From Mesodorylaimus sp. YZB2_4 (taxonomy: Eukaryota; Nematoda; Enoplea; Dorylaimida; Dorylaimidae): a stretch of DNA of 64,000 nucleotides. Shown here piece after piece: positions 55,239 to 64,000 of this stretch (positions are counted from its first letter, which is position 1; each line of letters starts with the position of its first letter). The notes beneath the pieces were generated by a model, which had not been told where the DNA came from, made no database searches, and worked only from the letters and a program-made list of their open reading frames with translations. Location of the stretch: positions 62,001 to 126,000 of the forward strand of contig JASANH010000125.1 of the NCBI GenBank assembly GCA_030248295.1. The letters run 5' to 3'. Both the position numbers and the translations under genes were made by a program.

Positions 55239-55405
55239 GCCATGTCGGGAAAACTATCAATGATTCTTCTTTAGTATTTGTGAAACCTGCTCGTATTATA
55301 TTTTTTAGTGCACATAAGCTCAGTGAACAGGTGAATATATTCGCACCAGTATTTTCCTTTCGACTTCTGCCCTTTTTAAAATAAAGCTTCGTGAATCCAA
55401 AAAAC

Positions 55406-55952
55406 GGTTCACAGCCGGTATGACTTTTGCGATTCTGGCGTCATTCATTTTGGCTGCGCCGACTTCGCGTCCGCCAAAATAGCGCCATGTGTATGGAGCG
55501 CGCAAGGATTTGGCATCGACTCATGCTGTGTCAAGCGATTTGGCTGTTACTGTTTTAGCGATATAAAACTTTGGCGCCTAGATCAGAAAGCGTGGATGGA
55601 TTTTTATGCGGCACAAACCCGTGCTCTTCGCTCTTTGCAAAATCAGCCATGTTGTGACAGACGCTGTTGCCTTGTCGGTTTTTAACTGCTTGTAATCAAT
55701 TTTTTTTAAGAAGTGACTTCGCACATGTACCCTACGTTTATTATCGGTATCATCCCTATCTTTGTAAAACTGGGGAAGTCTCCAACCCTTACAGTAAGAC
55801 ATGATTTTTAAATGCGACAGCAACCTGCACAGTACATTATAAATTAGAGACTGGGGGGGGGGGGGGAAGGGGGAGAGTGAAGAGTCAGTAGTTATCGCTG
55901 GGGAGCACACATAACTGGGGAGCCATTTTGGGGAGCACACATGGGCTATAGG
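55406..55952. other. Intergenic stretch with a G14 tract
   Basis: No gene supported; contains the poly(G) run at 55853-55866. Confidence 0.4.
55853..55866 (+). repeat. Poly(G) tract, 14 G
   Basis: Uninterrupted G run followed by AAGGGGGAG. Confidence 0.85.
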
Positions 55953-55969
55953 CAATGCTTTAAGGTACC

Positions 55970-56072
55970 CCTGTGCAAAACATACTCCTGTAGAGAACAT
56001 AACCCTGTACAAAATATACTACTGCACAGAATATGGCCCTGTAAAAAAACATATTCTTGTACGGAACATAGG
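55970..56072. repeat. Tandem repeat, six units of 17-18 bp
   Basis: Units vary around CCTGTACAAAACATACT. It abuts the end of the minus-strand capsid-like fragment and creates the repetitive tail of its open frame. Confidence 0.7.
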
Positions 56073-56577
56073 TAGGCCAATGTAATGCAGACTGCCTCCA
56101 TTTCCAGACAGGCGACTCCGCCCACTTTTTTCGCCCTCCCACCCAGTTCTGACCAAACTGAATCTTGACTGAGGTGGTGCCTTTTTTTATGGTATCCCAG
56201 TGTCCACTGTCATCCTCAGAGGTTAAATCGAATGCAAAAAAGAAGTGCGAAGTTTCAAAGTCCCCGCGTGTTATGCCATTCCCGAAATTGTCATGGGCTA
56301 TACCCAAAGCTTGAAAAAATGGAGTGTATGCTTGCAGAAAATGATGATTGTTGGAATCCAAGCAAAATGGATGAGCAGGAAATGTTTGTCCGCCAGCTGT
56401 AACTTTCATCGACTGAATAGCGTATGGTTGAAACACAAATGAACTTTTAGTGCCATGATAAGCGTCCTGATCGCAGCAGCAAATGATCATTCGGCGGGGT
56501 ATCTGGCCTTGAAAAATGCTGTTGATAGGTGTGGAAAATGTGGATTCCAATGCCCATAAACGCCATTGGTAAAACAT
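56073..56577 (-). pseudogene. Polinton/Maverick capsid-like gene, C-terminal half
   Basis: The minus-strand frame reads FQGQIPRRMIICCCDQDAYHG, a typical capsid-like block, then GNGITRGDF, FFFAFDLTSEDDSGHW and SVKIQFGQ. These match the style of the F54H12.2-like (major-capsid-like) proteins coded by Polinton/Maverick elements and adintoviruses, virus-like elements common in invertebrate genomes. The N-terminal half lies immediately to the right on the opposite strand. No other Polinton genes (polymerase B, integrase, packaging ATPase) were found nearby. A broken old copy; described only. Confidence 0.6.
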
Positions 56578-56584
56578 TTTTTAA

Positions 56585-56900
56585 ACAGGCCAAACTGTAT
56601 TTGAACTCGAAGCTGGTGATAATTATCACTTGCGCGCCTACTTGGAAGCTGAATTGAATTATGGTTCTGGCGCGAAATCATTGTTTCTAAGCTCGGCTTT
56701 GTATGCGAAAGAAGCTGGTGCCAAAGCTATTGTGAATTCTGAAAATAACGCTGGTTTTTACGACTGGGCTAATCGGTTCGCAAACAGTCAGCGGGTCGAA
56801 TTTATGGCCCTGCTGCACGTGGACCTTCCAGAAATTCTTTGAGAAAGCGCTGTCTGAAAGGGCACATTTAAATCTCATTCTAGGTAACAATAACAAAGGC
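56585..56900 (+). pseudogene. Polinton/Maverick capsid-like gene, N-terminal half, inverted
   Basis: The plus-strand frame contains NYHLRAYLEAELNYG, KSLFLSSALYAKEAG and VEFMALLHVDL, matching the N-terminal region of the same capsid-like family (RAYIE..LNYG, F..D..G, L.G.LH.D). It then changes register at about 56835 and ends. It is head to head with the C-terminal half at 56577, so an inversion broke the gene near 56580. Confidence 0.55.
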
Positions 56901-57089
56901 AGTTGACCCACCTCTACCTCTCCTTCTTGCGACTGGGGCTAAGCCTTCTTTTAGAGTTAGAGTAGACGGTAGACGAACTCGAAGATGATTACTTATCACT
57001 CGCCCACTGTCTTATTCGCTACCTCCTATCCCCATTGTCTGCGTATCAGACATCAGTAGGTACCTTGAACATGGCCAGCACATGCTCGC

Positions 57090-57580
57090 TTCCTCCTGTC
57101 CCCTTTTCCTTATACTAATTCATCACATGATCGTCAATCTAGTGCCGCGCTGCATGCCTAGAATAAGCCCTGTTTCATAGCGCGCCGAACAGTACCGAGC
57201 CAATGCTAGATTCTGACGCACATAGGCTACTGTGAGAGCGAATAAGTTCGCCGGGCGAATGAGCTTCGGTTCGAGCCATTCTCGGGCTCACGAAATCGGC
57301 GTGATCTCTGGTGATTATAGAGCAATCAGCAGGCACTGCTGAACCACATAGGCATTGGATGGCTATTTAGACCGCATGCAGAGAAGAGCAAGACGAAAAA
57401 TAGGAAAAGGGCCTATGAGTCGCCCTTTTTGCTGCCATCAAGGACACTATGTCTGAGAAGTGGTCTCTTCTGAAACGCAACCTGCAACGATAGATATCAT
57501 AGGGTGTTAGATAAAAAAAAGGCAGAGCAGTTTATGACGACACTGAAAATTTTCCCACGTTTGTCTTTCCTTCACTCAAT
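57090..57580. repeat. Duplicated block R5, copy B, left part
   Basis: Matches 54290-54790 (ACTAATTCATCACATGATCG, CGAGCCAATGCTA). The block resumes at about 60475, after the transposon. Confidence 0.75.
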
Positions 57581-57887
57581 CCATCGCTTGCGGTTAGTGT
57601 TCGCGCCCATTTCCTGATATGTAAACTTGTTTCCTGTTTTATTCGGTAATAGACAAAAAATGTAAGAGGTGCGCTGAGTAAAGTAAATAAAAACGGATTG
57701 TTGGCATCTTGGTTCCATCACGTGCTGTCCCTGTGGCATAAACCCCGTTCTCGTTCACGCGGTTCACAGGAAGCCGTTTTTTTGAAACGTGGTCAGATAC
57801 AAAATTGTTTTCAGAATTGACGAAAGTAAGTTGATGATCAAAATGGGTGAGTAATATAACTTTGAGTTCTTGGTTTTCAGCACGTAG

Positions 57888-58106
57888 ATGTATTGCTGCT
57901 TCGTCAAAGGATGTGGTAGTAAATATGGTAGTAGCGCGCGGTGGGATTTCAAAAGTCCCAAAAAACCTGACGAAGAGGGAAGCTGGGATCAAACACATTG
58001 GTCGAGCAACGCCGCCGTCAGGTCACTGGAACAATGTGAGAATATGTTCTCGACGCTTTGTCGATTGCCGACCGACCAAAGATAATCCGTATCCTGCTAT
58101 ACACAT
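57888..58106 (+). pseudogene. THAP-type zinc finger fragment
   Basis: One frame opens with YCCFVKGCGSKYG (the C-x2-4-C half) and a tryptophan (SWDQTHW); a shifted frame then reads RICSRRFVDCRPTKDNPYP, matching the C-terminal THAP motif (C-S-x-H-F ... N-P-Y-P) with the zinc histidine replaced by arginine. The register change lies between 57990 and 58040. THAP domains bind DNA in transposases of this type. Confidence 0.6.
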
Positions 58107-58120
58107 GGGGGGGGGGGGGG
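58107..58120 (+). repeat. Poly(G) tract, 14 G
   Basis: Uninterrupted G run inside the THAP/DDE transposon. Confidence 0.85.
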
Positions 58121-59423
58121 AATGACGGACAATTAATCAGGCACAGCGATATTCGTTGTGCACCCCAAGTGGACGAAGTAGTAGAAGTGATCCCTGGGAA
58201 TCCCTGGGAATCGAAATAGTCGAGAAGTTAAAAATGACGATAGCTTAGTTGCTTGTGCCCTCCTGAACTTGGCTGTCAGGCCAGTACAACAATTGGAAGC
58301 CATAACTTTTCGTCAGTCCTGGCTTCGAGAAAGATGAAGATAAAGAAACTGAAGGTAAGACTGAGTGAATCTTAATGGCCTTGTTGAGACTGGGTGACTG
58401 GGGACCTGTTGGCCGTGAGCAATGAAGCTGCATTGAGATGAGGGCTGTAAGAACTACTGCACGTACTCTAAGAGAGAACTGTGAGGCTTTAAAAAATGCA
58501 TGGTTAGGCCTCTCCAGTTTCATAGGCTACTTCACACTCGTCAGTATATCGGCACTACGGAGGCACTTTGGTGCAAAGGATTGAAAATCTTTCAAAAACT
58601 CATAACTTGTGTATCTTTTCAGTTTCTCCCCGCTAGCTAGTAGCCGCTTACGAAAGCTAGTAGCTAGTTGACGCTTACGAAAGTCCTGCGCAAAAATCAA
58701 CAGCACCGCCAAGATCAAATGGCCGAACCATCCGCCGTCACCACACAAACGGTTCAAGAAAGACGACGTTCTATTGGCTCTGGAACTGGATACGGGGGAA
58801 GTCTAAGATCATTGCATAGCTAGTGCTAGAGAACAAGATGACGCGTTTGCTCGTCAGAGTGCGGCTTGTTTCCAGACGTCGTCGTCTCAAAATGGTGCGT
58901 CTATCTTCCAAGGACTTGACGCTCCTCTGAGAGACCAACCACCATAAGAAGAGCGGCGTCCTTTGACTACAATGGTGCCGGTTTGGAATGTGGACGTCTC
59001 TCATACTTCAGCACCACCGACTCCCCCTATCAGTAGATCAGTTTCTGACCGTAAGCCATTCACGTCGAAAAGCCGCGGTATGTGCATGGGCTGGTCGTGG
59101 TTTGGAGGCCATGACGTTCTAAAAGAGTACCCCTGGCATCCCAAATTTCAAGACGCTGGAAAATGTGCTCGAGGATATTGCGGAGGATGCAGCTAAGTTG
59201 TGTTTGTGGGAGGCGGCTGGCAGGAAGAGAAGGAAGAGAGCGCGAAAATAAGTGAGGCTTATGCATGCTTTATTAACCCCGATCCTACATTTTTCTGTTT
59301 GAAGGCTTGGTTTGTAAGAAGAATTTTTGGTCGTTCTGATACGCTTGCGCCGTAACTTTGAAAAATGTACACTTGGCCCACCTGTACGATGTCAGCGAAT
59401 CGTAGATTTCTCGCCTGCTTTCA

Positions 59424-60047
59424 GTGTGGATCCCGTTTTTGTCGAGCAAGCTGAAATCGTGCGTAATGTGGGTGTATCGAGATTTGCAGCAACCAGTTCC
59501 ATGCTTTAACCAATTTCCTCGATGTGTTGGCGTTTTAAATTGCTTCGAAGTTTTCATTGAAAAGCCGGGATCGAAGCTGGAGCAACAGGAATACTACAGT
59601 GAGTACAAGGATTCTCACACCATCAAGTATCTTGTGTGTACGTCGCACAACGGAGCACTCATGTATATATCGCCGGCTTATGCTGGCAGGACTTCTGATA
59701 CAGCTATTGTGAAGAAGTGCCATGATAGCTTTTTGTTGGAGGTGACGAGGGGTGACTTGCTGCTTGCCGATGGAGGTTTCAGAGTTCGCGAGCTCTTGAT
59801 GTTACAATATGGCGTACAGTTATTGATTCCGAAGTTTTTGACTGTGCCCCAATTATACAGAGCCGATTCGAATTTTGCAAGATCACTGTCATCCGCTAGG
59901 ATCCATGTAGAGCGGGTAATGGGCTAGTTGCGTGTGTTTGAAATTTTGCGTGAGATTTGTTCCGTACATATGTTACATCTGATGGATGATGTCGGCGTAA
60001 CTTGCTCAGCTATCGTTAATTTGAGTCAACCTTTTGTGAAAATGTGA
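59424..60047 (+). pseudogene. DDE_Tnp_4-type transposase, C-terminal part
   Basis: The frame covers WIPFLSSKLK, the first catalytic region (GVLNCFEVFIEKP, with N where family members have D), AYAGRTSDTAI, LLLADGGFRVRELL (second acidic residue) and ARIHVERVMG (glutamate). A TAG at 59925-59927 truncates it; the same frame continues to TGA at 60045 with LRVFEILREIC, as in intact relatives. The upstream part of the gene is not readable in one frame. Loss of the first aspartate plus the stop means it is inactive. Confidence 0.75.
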
Positions 60048-60602
60048 CTGATCTTTTCAAGTGTTTTGTTGGTCTCGTTTTCGTTATTTCTCCGTTAATT
60101 CGTCTGAAAAAGATCAGGTGAACTTTTGGGTCCTCCAGCTCCTCTAACTAATCCCTGAAACATTCAGCCACCCCTCATTTGTGGCAATATTCGAAGCTAT
60201 TTCCACAAAACCGGCTGTTCCGCAACTGATTTTTCTCAAATTTATTATATGAACTCACAGAAAAGAAGCTTATCCTCAGTGTAGTCCACGTGAACGAGAA
60301 CGAAGATTAATGAAAGAGGTACGTGGTGGAACCAAGGTGCCAACAATCGGTTTTTATTTACTTAGCGCACCCCTTACATTTTTTGTCCATTACCGAATAA
60401 AACAGGAAACAAGTTTTCATATCAGAAAACGGGCGCGAACACTAACCGCAAGCGATGCCTCTGTGCGATGCGATGCGCGAACACTAACCGCAACTCGATT
60501 TTTTTCAGCTTTACTGTTAGAGCCACAAAATGGGACAAACGGTTTGCAATTGATTTCACGCGTTCACTTGCCAAATCTATTTGGTATCGTCTAATCCTAA
60601 CC

Positions 60603-60876
60603 CTAGCCGACCGAATTTAGATTTGTTGAACACTGGCATGTGGATATGCTGGAGGATTTCGAGCAAGTGGCGACAGTACCGCCCAAACTTTGACATCGCC
60701 TGGCGCAAATTCTACAATCGCTGACTTGGACCGAAGCTAAAAAATATTGTGTAAAACATAAATCTAACATATCCGAGAAATCTAAGATGCTTACTGAGGG
60801 CACGTTTTCTATCGTTGTGCGGCACCGCGCAAACCATTGCCAGCATAAAAAATAGGAATGAAATCGTTCCTTTCAT
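60603..60876 (-). CDS. Small secreted cysteine-rich peptide precursor 2
   Basis: Exons 60876-60795 and 60736-60603 on the minus strand with a 58-bp phase-1 intron give 71 residues. Exon 1 is the same as in gene 1 (signal peptide, VPHNDRKRAL). The mature exon keeps C-x2-C-x3-C-x9-C-x8-C-x-C and SLGGTV but replaces residues between the cysteines (QVSDCRICARRC, SSSIST against SLGQFP). It sits in block R5 copy B, so it arose by the local duplication; the block around it is less changed than the mature-peptide codons seem to be. Function unknown. Confidence 0.72.
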
Positions 60877-60926
60877 TTTCTCCAACGTCCTTGAACTCCC
60901 ATTGATTAGGGCTTCGAAGCTTCAAC

Positions 60927-60955
60927 TTATAAACAGTCTATCATTAAAGACACCG
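60927..60955 (-). promoter_or_regulatory. Promoter of peptide gene 2: GGTGTCTTT element and TATA box
   Basis: Same arrangement as gene 1: TTTATAA (60933-60927) with GGTGTCTTT 12 bp upstream on the minus strand. Confidence 0.6.
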
Positions 60956-61120
60956 CCATGTCGGGAAAACTATCAATGATTCTTCTTTAGTATTTGTGAA
61001 ACCTGCTCGTATTATATTTCTTTGGTGCACATGAGCTTGGTGAACAGGTGAATAGATTCGCACCAGTATTTTCGTTTTGACTTCTGCCCATTACAAAATA
61101 AAGCTTCGTGATTACAAAAA

Positions 61121-62240
61121 AACTTGATAGCTACCTGTTTTTGACGAGCGGCCAAGCATGTAGAAAATACTGCCTGGGTTCGCGAAATTTATAAATGTAT
61201 GGAATAAAATAAAACTGATTAAAATTAATATAATATAAATTCAAAAAAGGATATTCTAATAAACTTTGGAAGATCCTTATTCTCGATAGTCTCTATCCAT
61301 GATCTTCTGGATAGAATCTATCCTTGAGTTCGCACAAGCGCGTAGCATATGGTAAAAAAGGAAGAGCCGCCGCACAAAGCGTCAGTGTGTGCGAGACTCC
61401 CAGAGACTGCCTAATACATAGTACTGAAAATAGACGGAGGAGGAGGACAAATGATCATGAGTAGCCTGCGGGGAAAAAGCGTCAAAAAAGCAGCCGTGCC
61501 CACCCAACAGATTGACTGAAAATTGTGAATTTGTGCGTGTCATGTGCGATGATATTTGAGATTGGCCTTTAAGAGTGTACAAAATGATGCAGAGCTAGGC
61601 AGTGTAGATAAGCTACTACATGGCTGATGAACTTATAACTAACCATGCAAGACTTTTAGTCCAATGCTCGCAGTAGTGCCCTGTGCATTTGCATGGGTCT
61701 GTGTTGTTACGTGACCAGTTTGGTTGCTGTTTGCTGCTCAGGGTGATGTGTTCGAGTATTATTATTACCGTAGGGTTCTACGCCAGATAAATGGACACTG
61801 TAAATGCAATTGCAAATTCTTTGTCTGGTCGATTTGGAGCAGAGCAAAGTCGCCGAGGAAAAGCAAAGTTGTCGTCGCAATTTCATAGCAAAGTCGCCGA
61901 GGCTGGACTTTGTCAGGAATGTTTTTGTTATATTCAAGGTGAACAAAGGTAGATGAGCCTGCAGGCTGACTGATCATGAGCCTTACAATAGCCGGAACAA
62001 ATGCCACAGTGTGCAGTTTTCGAACGTCCCAAACTCGCTCACTCTTTTGTTACTTCATTAGATGTATGGTAGTTTCCGCCAGCTATTATTTCTCAGCAGG
62101 GTTTGCCTCTTTGCTGCACCCTGCAAATGGTCTAACTCTCGGGTACCCGAGTGTATGCTCACCTGCTTACCAAGCTTATAAGCACCCATAAAAAGGAGCA
62201 GGTTTTACAAACACTGACGGGAAATTGCAGATTCGAATGC
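61121..62240. other. Intergenic stretch
   Basis: No gene recognised; short direct repeat of CAAAGTCGCCGAGG at about 61845-61905. Confidence 0.4.
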
Positions 62241-62249
62241 GATGCCAGC

Positions 62250-62277
62250 GGTGTCTTTCATGTAGAGCTCTTTATAA
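62250..62277 (+). promoter_or_regulatory. Promoter of peptide gene 3: GGTGTCTTT element and TATA box
   Basis: GGTGTCTTT at 62250 and TTTATAA at 62271, 12 bp apart, about 55 bp before the start codon. Sequence around the pair (GCGGTGTCTTT.ATG.TAGA) matches genes 1 and 2 although the rest of the flank does not. Confidence 0.65.
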
Positions 62278-62330
62278 GTTAGCGCCACGCAGCTTTTAAT
62301 CAAGCAAAATTTGAGGACAGAGTTGTGAAA

Positions 62331-62651
62331 ATGATGGGCACAATTTTATTCATGTTTGTTAATTTGGCGATCGTCTGTTCTGTGCCACATAACGATAGAA
62401 AACGAGCTCTTTGTAAATATTTATAAGTTTGCAGTTTTTGACTTTGAAAATTTAAAATTCTGTTTTAATTTTTAGCCCTAGCCTACGTCAACAACTGCAG
62501 AAGCTGCGAGATTCTGTGCCAAAGCTCTGGGGGTATCGTGAATGCTTGTGCGAGATCTGGAGGCAAGAAGGGCGGGCGGCTCTTGTGCTCCTGCGAAACT
62601 GGGCCATCGTGTCAAGAACATGAAGATGGATCGATCGTTTGCGTGGGATGA
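62331..62651 (+). CDS. Small secreted cysteine-rich peptide precursor 3
   Basis: Exons 62331-62412 and 62476-62651 with a 63-bp phase-1 intron (GTAAAT...TTTTTAG) encode 85 residues. Exon 1 has the same length (82 nt) and design as in genes 1 and 2: a signal peptide followed by VPHNDRKRAL, identical through the dibasic site. The mature part starts like the others (NNCRSCEILCQSSGG) but has a longer fourth loop and two extra cysteines: C-x2-C-x3-C-x9-C-x12-C-x-C-x5-C-x9-C. It lies on the opposite strand from genes 1 and 2 and outside block R5, so it represents an older paralogue. Function unknown; secretion and KR processing are inferred from sequence. Confidence 0.75.
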
Positions 62652-63528
62652 CCGATGCCAAAATGATAAACAGTACATATTTATGTACAGTAACGTATGA
62701 TTCCCACGTAGCACTGAATCATGTGCGTGTAAATGGAGCTAAAAGCATTGGGGGAATCTTTCTCATTCGACGTAGAACCGGGAATAATACTGAACTTATC
62801 ATTTGCTTCTTTCACTTACCATAATCATATATCAAATCAAGATAACTAAATGCTACCTAGACTAAAAAGTATGATGGTATCATTCTTTATGGTACACCCG
62901 ATAATGTGAAAAGAGCTTCCACAGCCCAGAACCATATGGAATTCTGGTATCCACGTGGAAACCACGGGGATTCCGTGTTCTGTCTTCGGTTGAGCACATA
63001 CTGTATGTGCTAACAGCTTTCGACAGTTCTCGTTCAGGCTAGTACGTTGATTTTTTTGTTGGCAAACATGGCTGTCTATTGGAGCATGTCGATTCCCACC
63101 AACAACTCTACGCGGAAAAATGAAATCAGAGGTCAAATCTTTAAATATGCAGCATAGCTTTGCAAGCTACCGATACATGGTTCAGATTATCAGTTTCGTG
63201 TCCTGAGCAAAATTTTCTTGAGATGTTATCACTGTTTTATTAGTTGCATAAACAATAAAAAAGAATTTTTCGAGAGCCTGGTAATTTGGTAGTTATGCTA
63301 TTATAACGTTTTTCCATTTAGTCGGAGATTATCATTCCTCCTAGTTACACTCATCGTGATGAAGTAAAGTAAAAACGAAAAAACATCATGAGTACGTAGT
63401 GAACTTCCCGACACTTACACTGAATTCGATCTTTTACTCTATTTCCAAGGAGCATACTCGTGACTAAACAAGGCATCGTTACTATTTGTTCTGAGCACCG
63501 TTTTGAACGAGTCTATTACATTGTTTGT
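62652..63528. other. Intergenic stretch
   Basis: No gene supported. A small CCACGTGG/CCATATGG patch lies at 62920-62975, related to the cluster at 17185-17400. Confidence 0.4.
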
Positions 63529-64000
63529 TCACGCTTTACAGCAGCCTAAACCATTTTCACATAGTCCCAAATGAATGAAACCAGCGCAGGACGGGTTCTT
63601 CTTGATGTCCACGCAAGTCCCTTCGCAGCTGCCTTGACCGCCGCCACTTTTTCCCATTTGGGGCGGAGCAGGAGCAGGCTCTGGGGCAGGTGCAGGTGCA
63701 GGTGCAGGCTCTGGGGCAGGTGCAGGGGCTGGCTCTGGGGCAGGAGCTGGCGCAGGAGCAGGAGCAGGGGCGGGGGCTGCAGGCGGCGCAGCAGCAGGTG
63801 GATGTCCTACTTCTTCAGAGCTTTTGCTTTCGCTGGACGCTGCAGTAGCAGGAGCAGCGGCAGGCGCATGACTAGGTTCACTGTCCAAACAGCAGCCCAA
63901 GCCGTTCTCGCACAATCCCAAAAAAATGTATCCTGAACAGCTTGGTTTCTTCTTGATATCGACGCATGTGCCATGACAGCGTCCAGAACCACCCGCACTA
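63529..64000 (-). CDS. Repeated Cys-module protein with Ala/Pro linker (5' end beyond the window)
   Basis: The minus-strand frame runs in from the window edge and stops at TGA 63531-63529. It holds two near-identical modules of about 35 residues: GTCVDIKKKPSCSGYIFLGL followed by CENGLGCC, and GTCVDIKKNPSCAGFIHLGL followed by CENGLGCC. Each has six cysteines (C-x3-C-x9-C-...-C-x5-CC). They are joined by ~75 residues of AP/EP repeats. The shape resembles the small C-x-G-x-C...CC modules found next to cell-wall lytic domains in some eukaryotic secreted proteins, but I cannot name it. The linker is coded by a GCAGGTGCAGG-type minisatellite, so its length probably varies between individuals. Start codon, signal peptide and any catalytic domain lie outside the window. 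Confidence 0.7.
   Translation of the reverse strand, partial: SAGGSGRCHGTCVDIKKKPSCSGYIFLGLCENGLGCCLDSEPSHAPAAAPATAASSESKSSEEVGHPPAAAPPAAPAPAPAPAPAPAPEPAPAPAPEPAPAPAPAPEPAPAPPQMGKSGGGQGSCEGTCVDIKKNPSCAGFIHLGLCENGLGCCKA

Larger units (their letters stand above)
54290..55405. repeat. Duplicated block R5, copy A, containing a cysteine-rich peptide gene
   Basis: Same-orientation similarity to 57090-57580 plus 60475-61120. Here the block is continuous (…CTTCCCTCAATTTAACTCGATTTT… at 54764-54790), so it represents the site empty of the transposon found in copy B. Confidence 0.8.
57583..60456 (+). mobile_element. THAP/DDE (PIF-Harbinger-like) transposon with ~180-bp inverted repeats
   Basis: ATCGCTTGCGGTTAGTGTTC at 57583 is the inverse of the right end at 60456; similarity between the arms runs inward about 180 bp (57583-57770 against 60284-60456). 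It carries a THAP-like zinc-finger fragment and a DDE_Tnp_4-type transposase, both on the plus strand and both damaged. The insertion splits block R5 copy B. A partial repeat of the terminus (GCGCGAACACTAACCGCAA) lies just outside the right end at 60476-60494, so the exact right boundary and target duplication are uncertain. Confidence 0.8.
60475..61120. repeat. Duplicated block R5, copy B, right part
   Basis: Matches 54780-55405 with few differences and contains peptide gene 2. Confidence 0.8.

Noticed and set aside
55578-56012. Minus-strand 144-codon frame
   Set aside because: Built from the 17-bp tandem repeat and the G14 tract; no domain.
63571-63936. Plus-strand Arg/Cys-rich frame opposite the terminal Cys-module gene
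   Set aside because: It is the antisense reading of the Ala/Pro repeat.

Overview
The window looks like a stretch of a repeat-rich nematode nuclear genome. Two tandem transthyretin-like genes (a family largely confined to nematodes), very short GT-AG introns (about 53-75 bp in most genes), intronless serpentine receptors and a CYP2-type P450 all point that way. I cannot name the species. There are no prokaryotic operons, no rRNA genes and no convincing functional tRNA gene.

Layout: 0.3-2.6 kb holds the two transthyretin-like secreted-protein genes. 4.2-5.4 kb holds an intronless class A GPCR whose paralogue lies at 20.7-22.0 kb. The interval 8-20 kb is a nest of mobile DNA: a degraded hAT transposase, a degraded Ty3/gypsy element whose integrase is split by a solo LTR with 4-bp target duplications, a fold-back element with a tRNA-like segment, and an unidentified spliced gene with a poly(A) signal. 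23-34 kb holds decayed genes (including a frameshifted GT11 fucosyltransferase-like copy) and second copies of two segments seen at 8 kb and 18-20 kb. 36-41 kb carries an inverted-repeat element and two mariner remnants. At 42 kb a three-exon minus-strand gene encodes a secreted, Thr-rich, probably membrane-anchored protein. 43.6-46 kb repeats the 13-15 kb fold-back element in inverted orientation. 47 kb has a third serpentine receptor, and 49.3-52.8 kb a four-exon cytochrome P450 with a large transposon-laden intron.

The most distinctive region is 54-63 kb. Three paralogous two-exon genes encode very small secreted cysteine-rich peptides. Their first exon (signal peptide plus a propeptide ending in a dibasic KR) and their promoter are strongly conserved, while the mature cysteine-rich exon is diverged. 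Two further first exons of the same design lie at 8.0 and 27.4 kb without a recognisable second exon. One peptide locus was duplicated as a ~1.1 kb block, and the second block carries a decayed THAP/DDE transposon with ~180-bp inverted repeats, so the other block shows the empty site. Between the blocks lie the two halves of a Polinton/Maverick-type capsid-like gene in inverted orientation. The window ends inside a minus-strand gene for a protein with repeated Cys modules joined by an Ala/Pro linker.

Exon coordinates were derived by hand from splice signals and reading frame. Family names rest on motif recognition, not on database searches.
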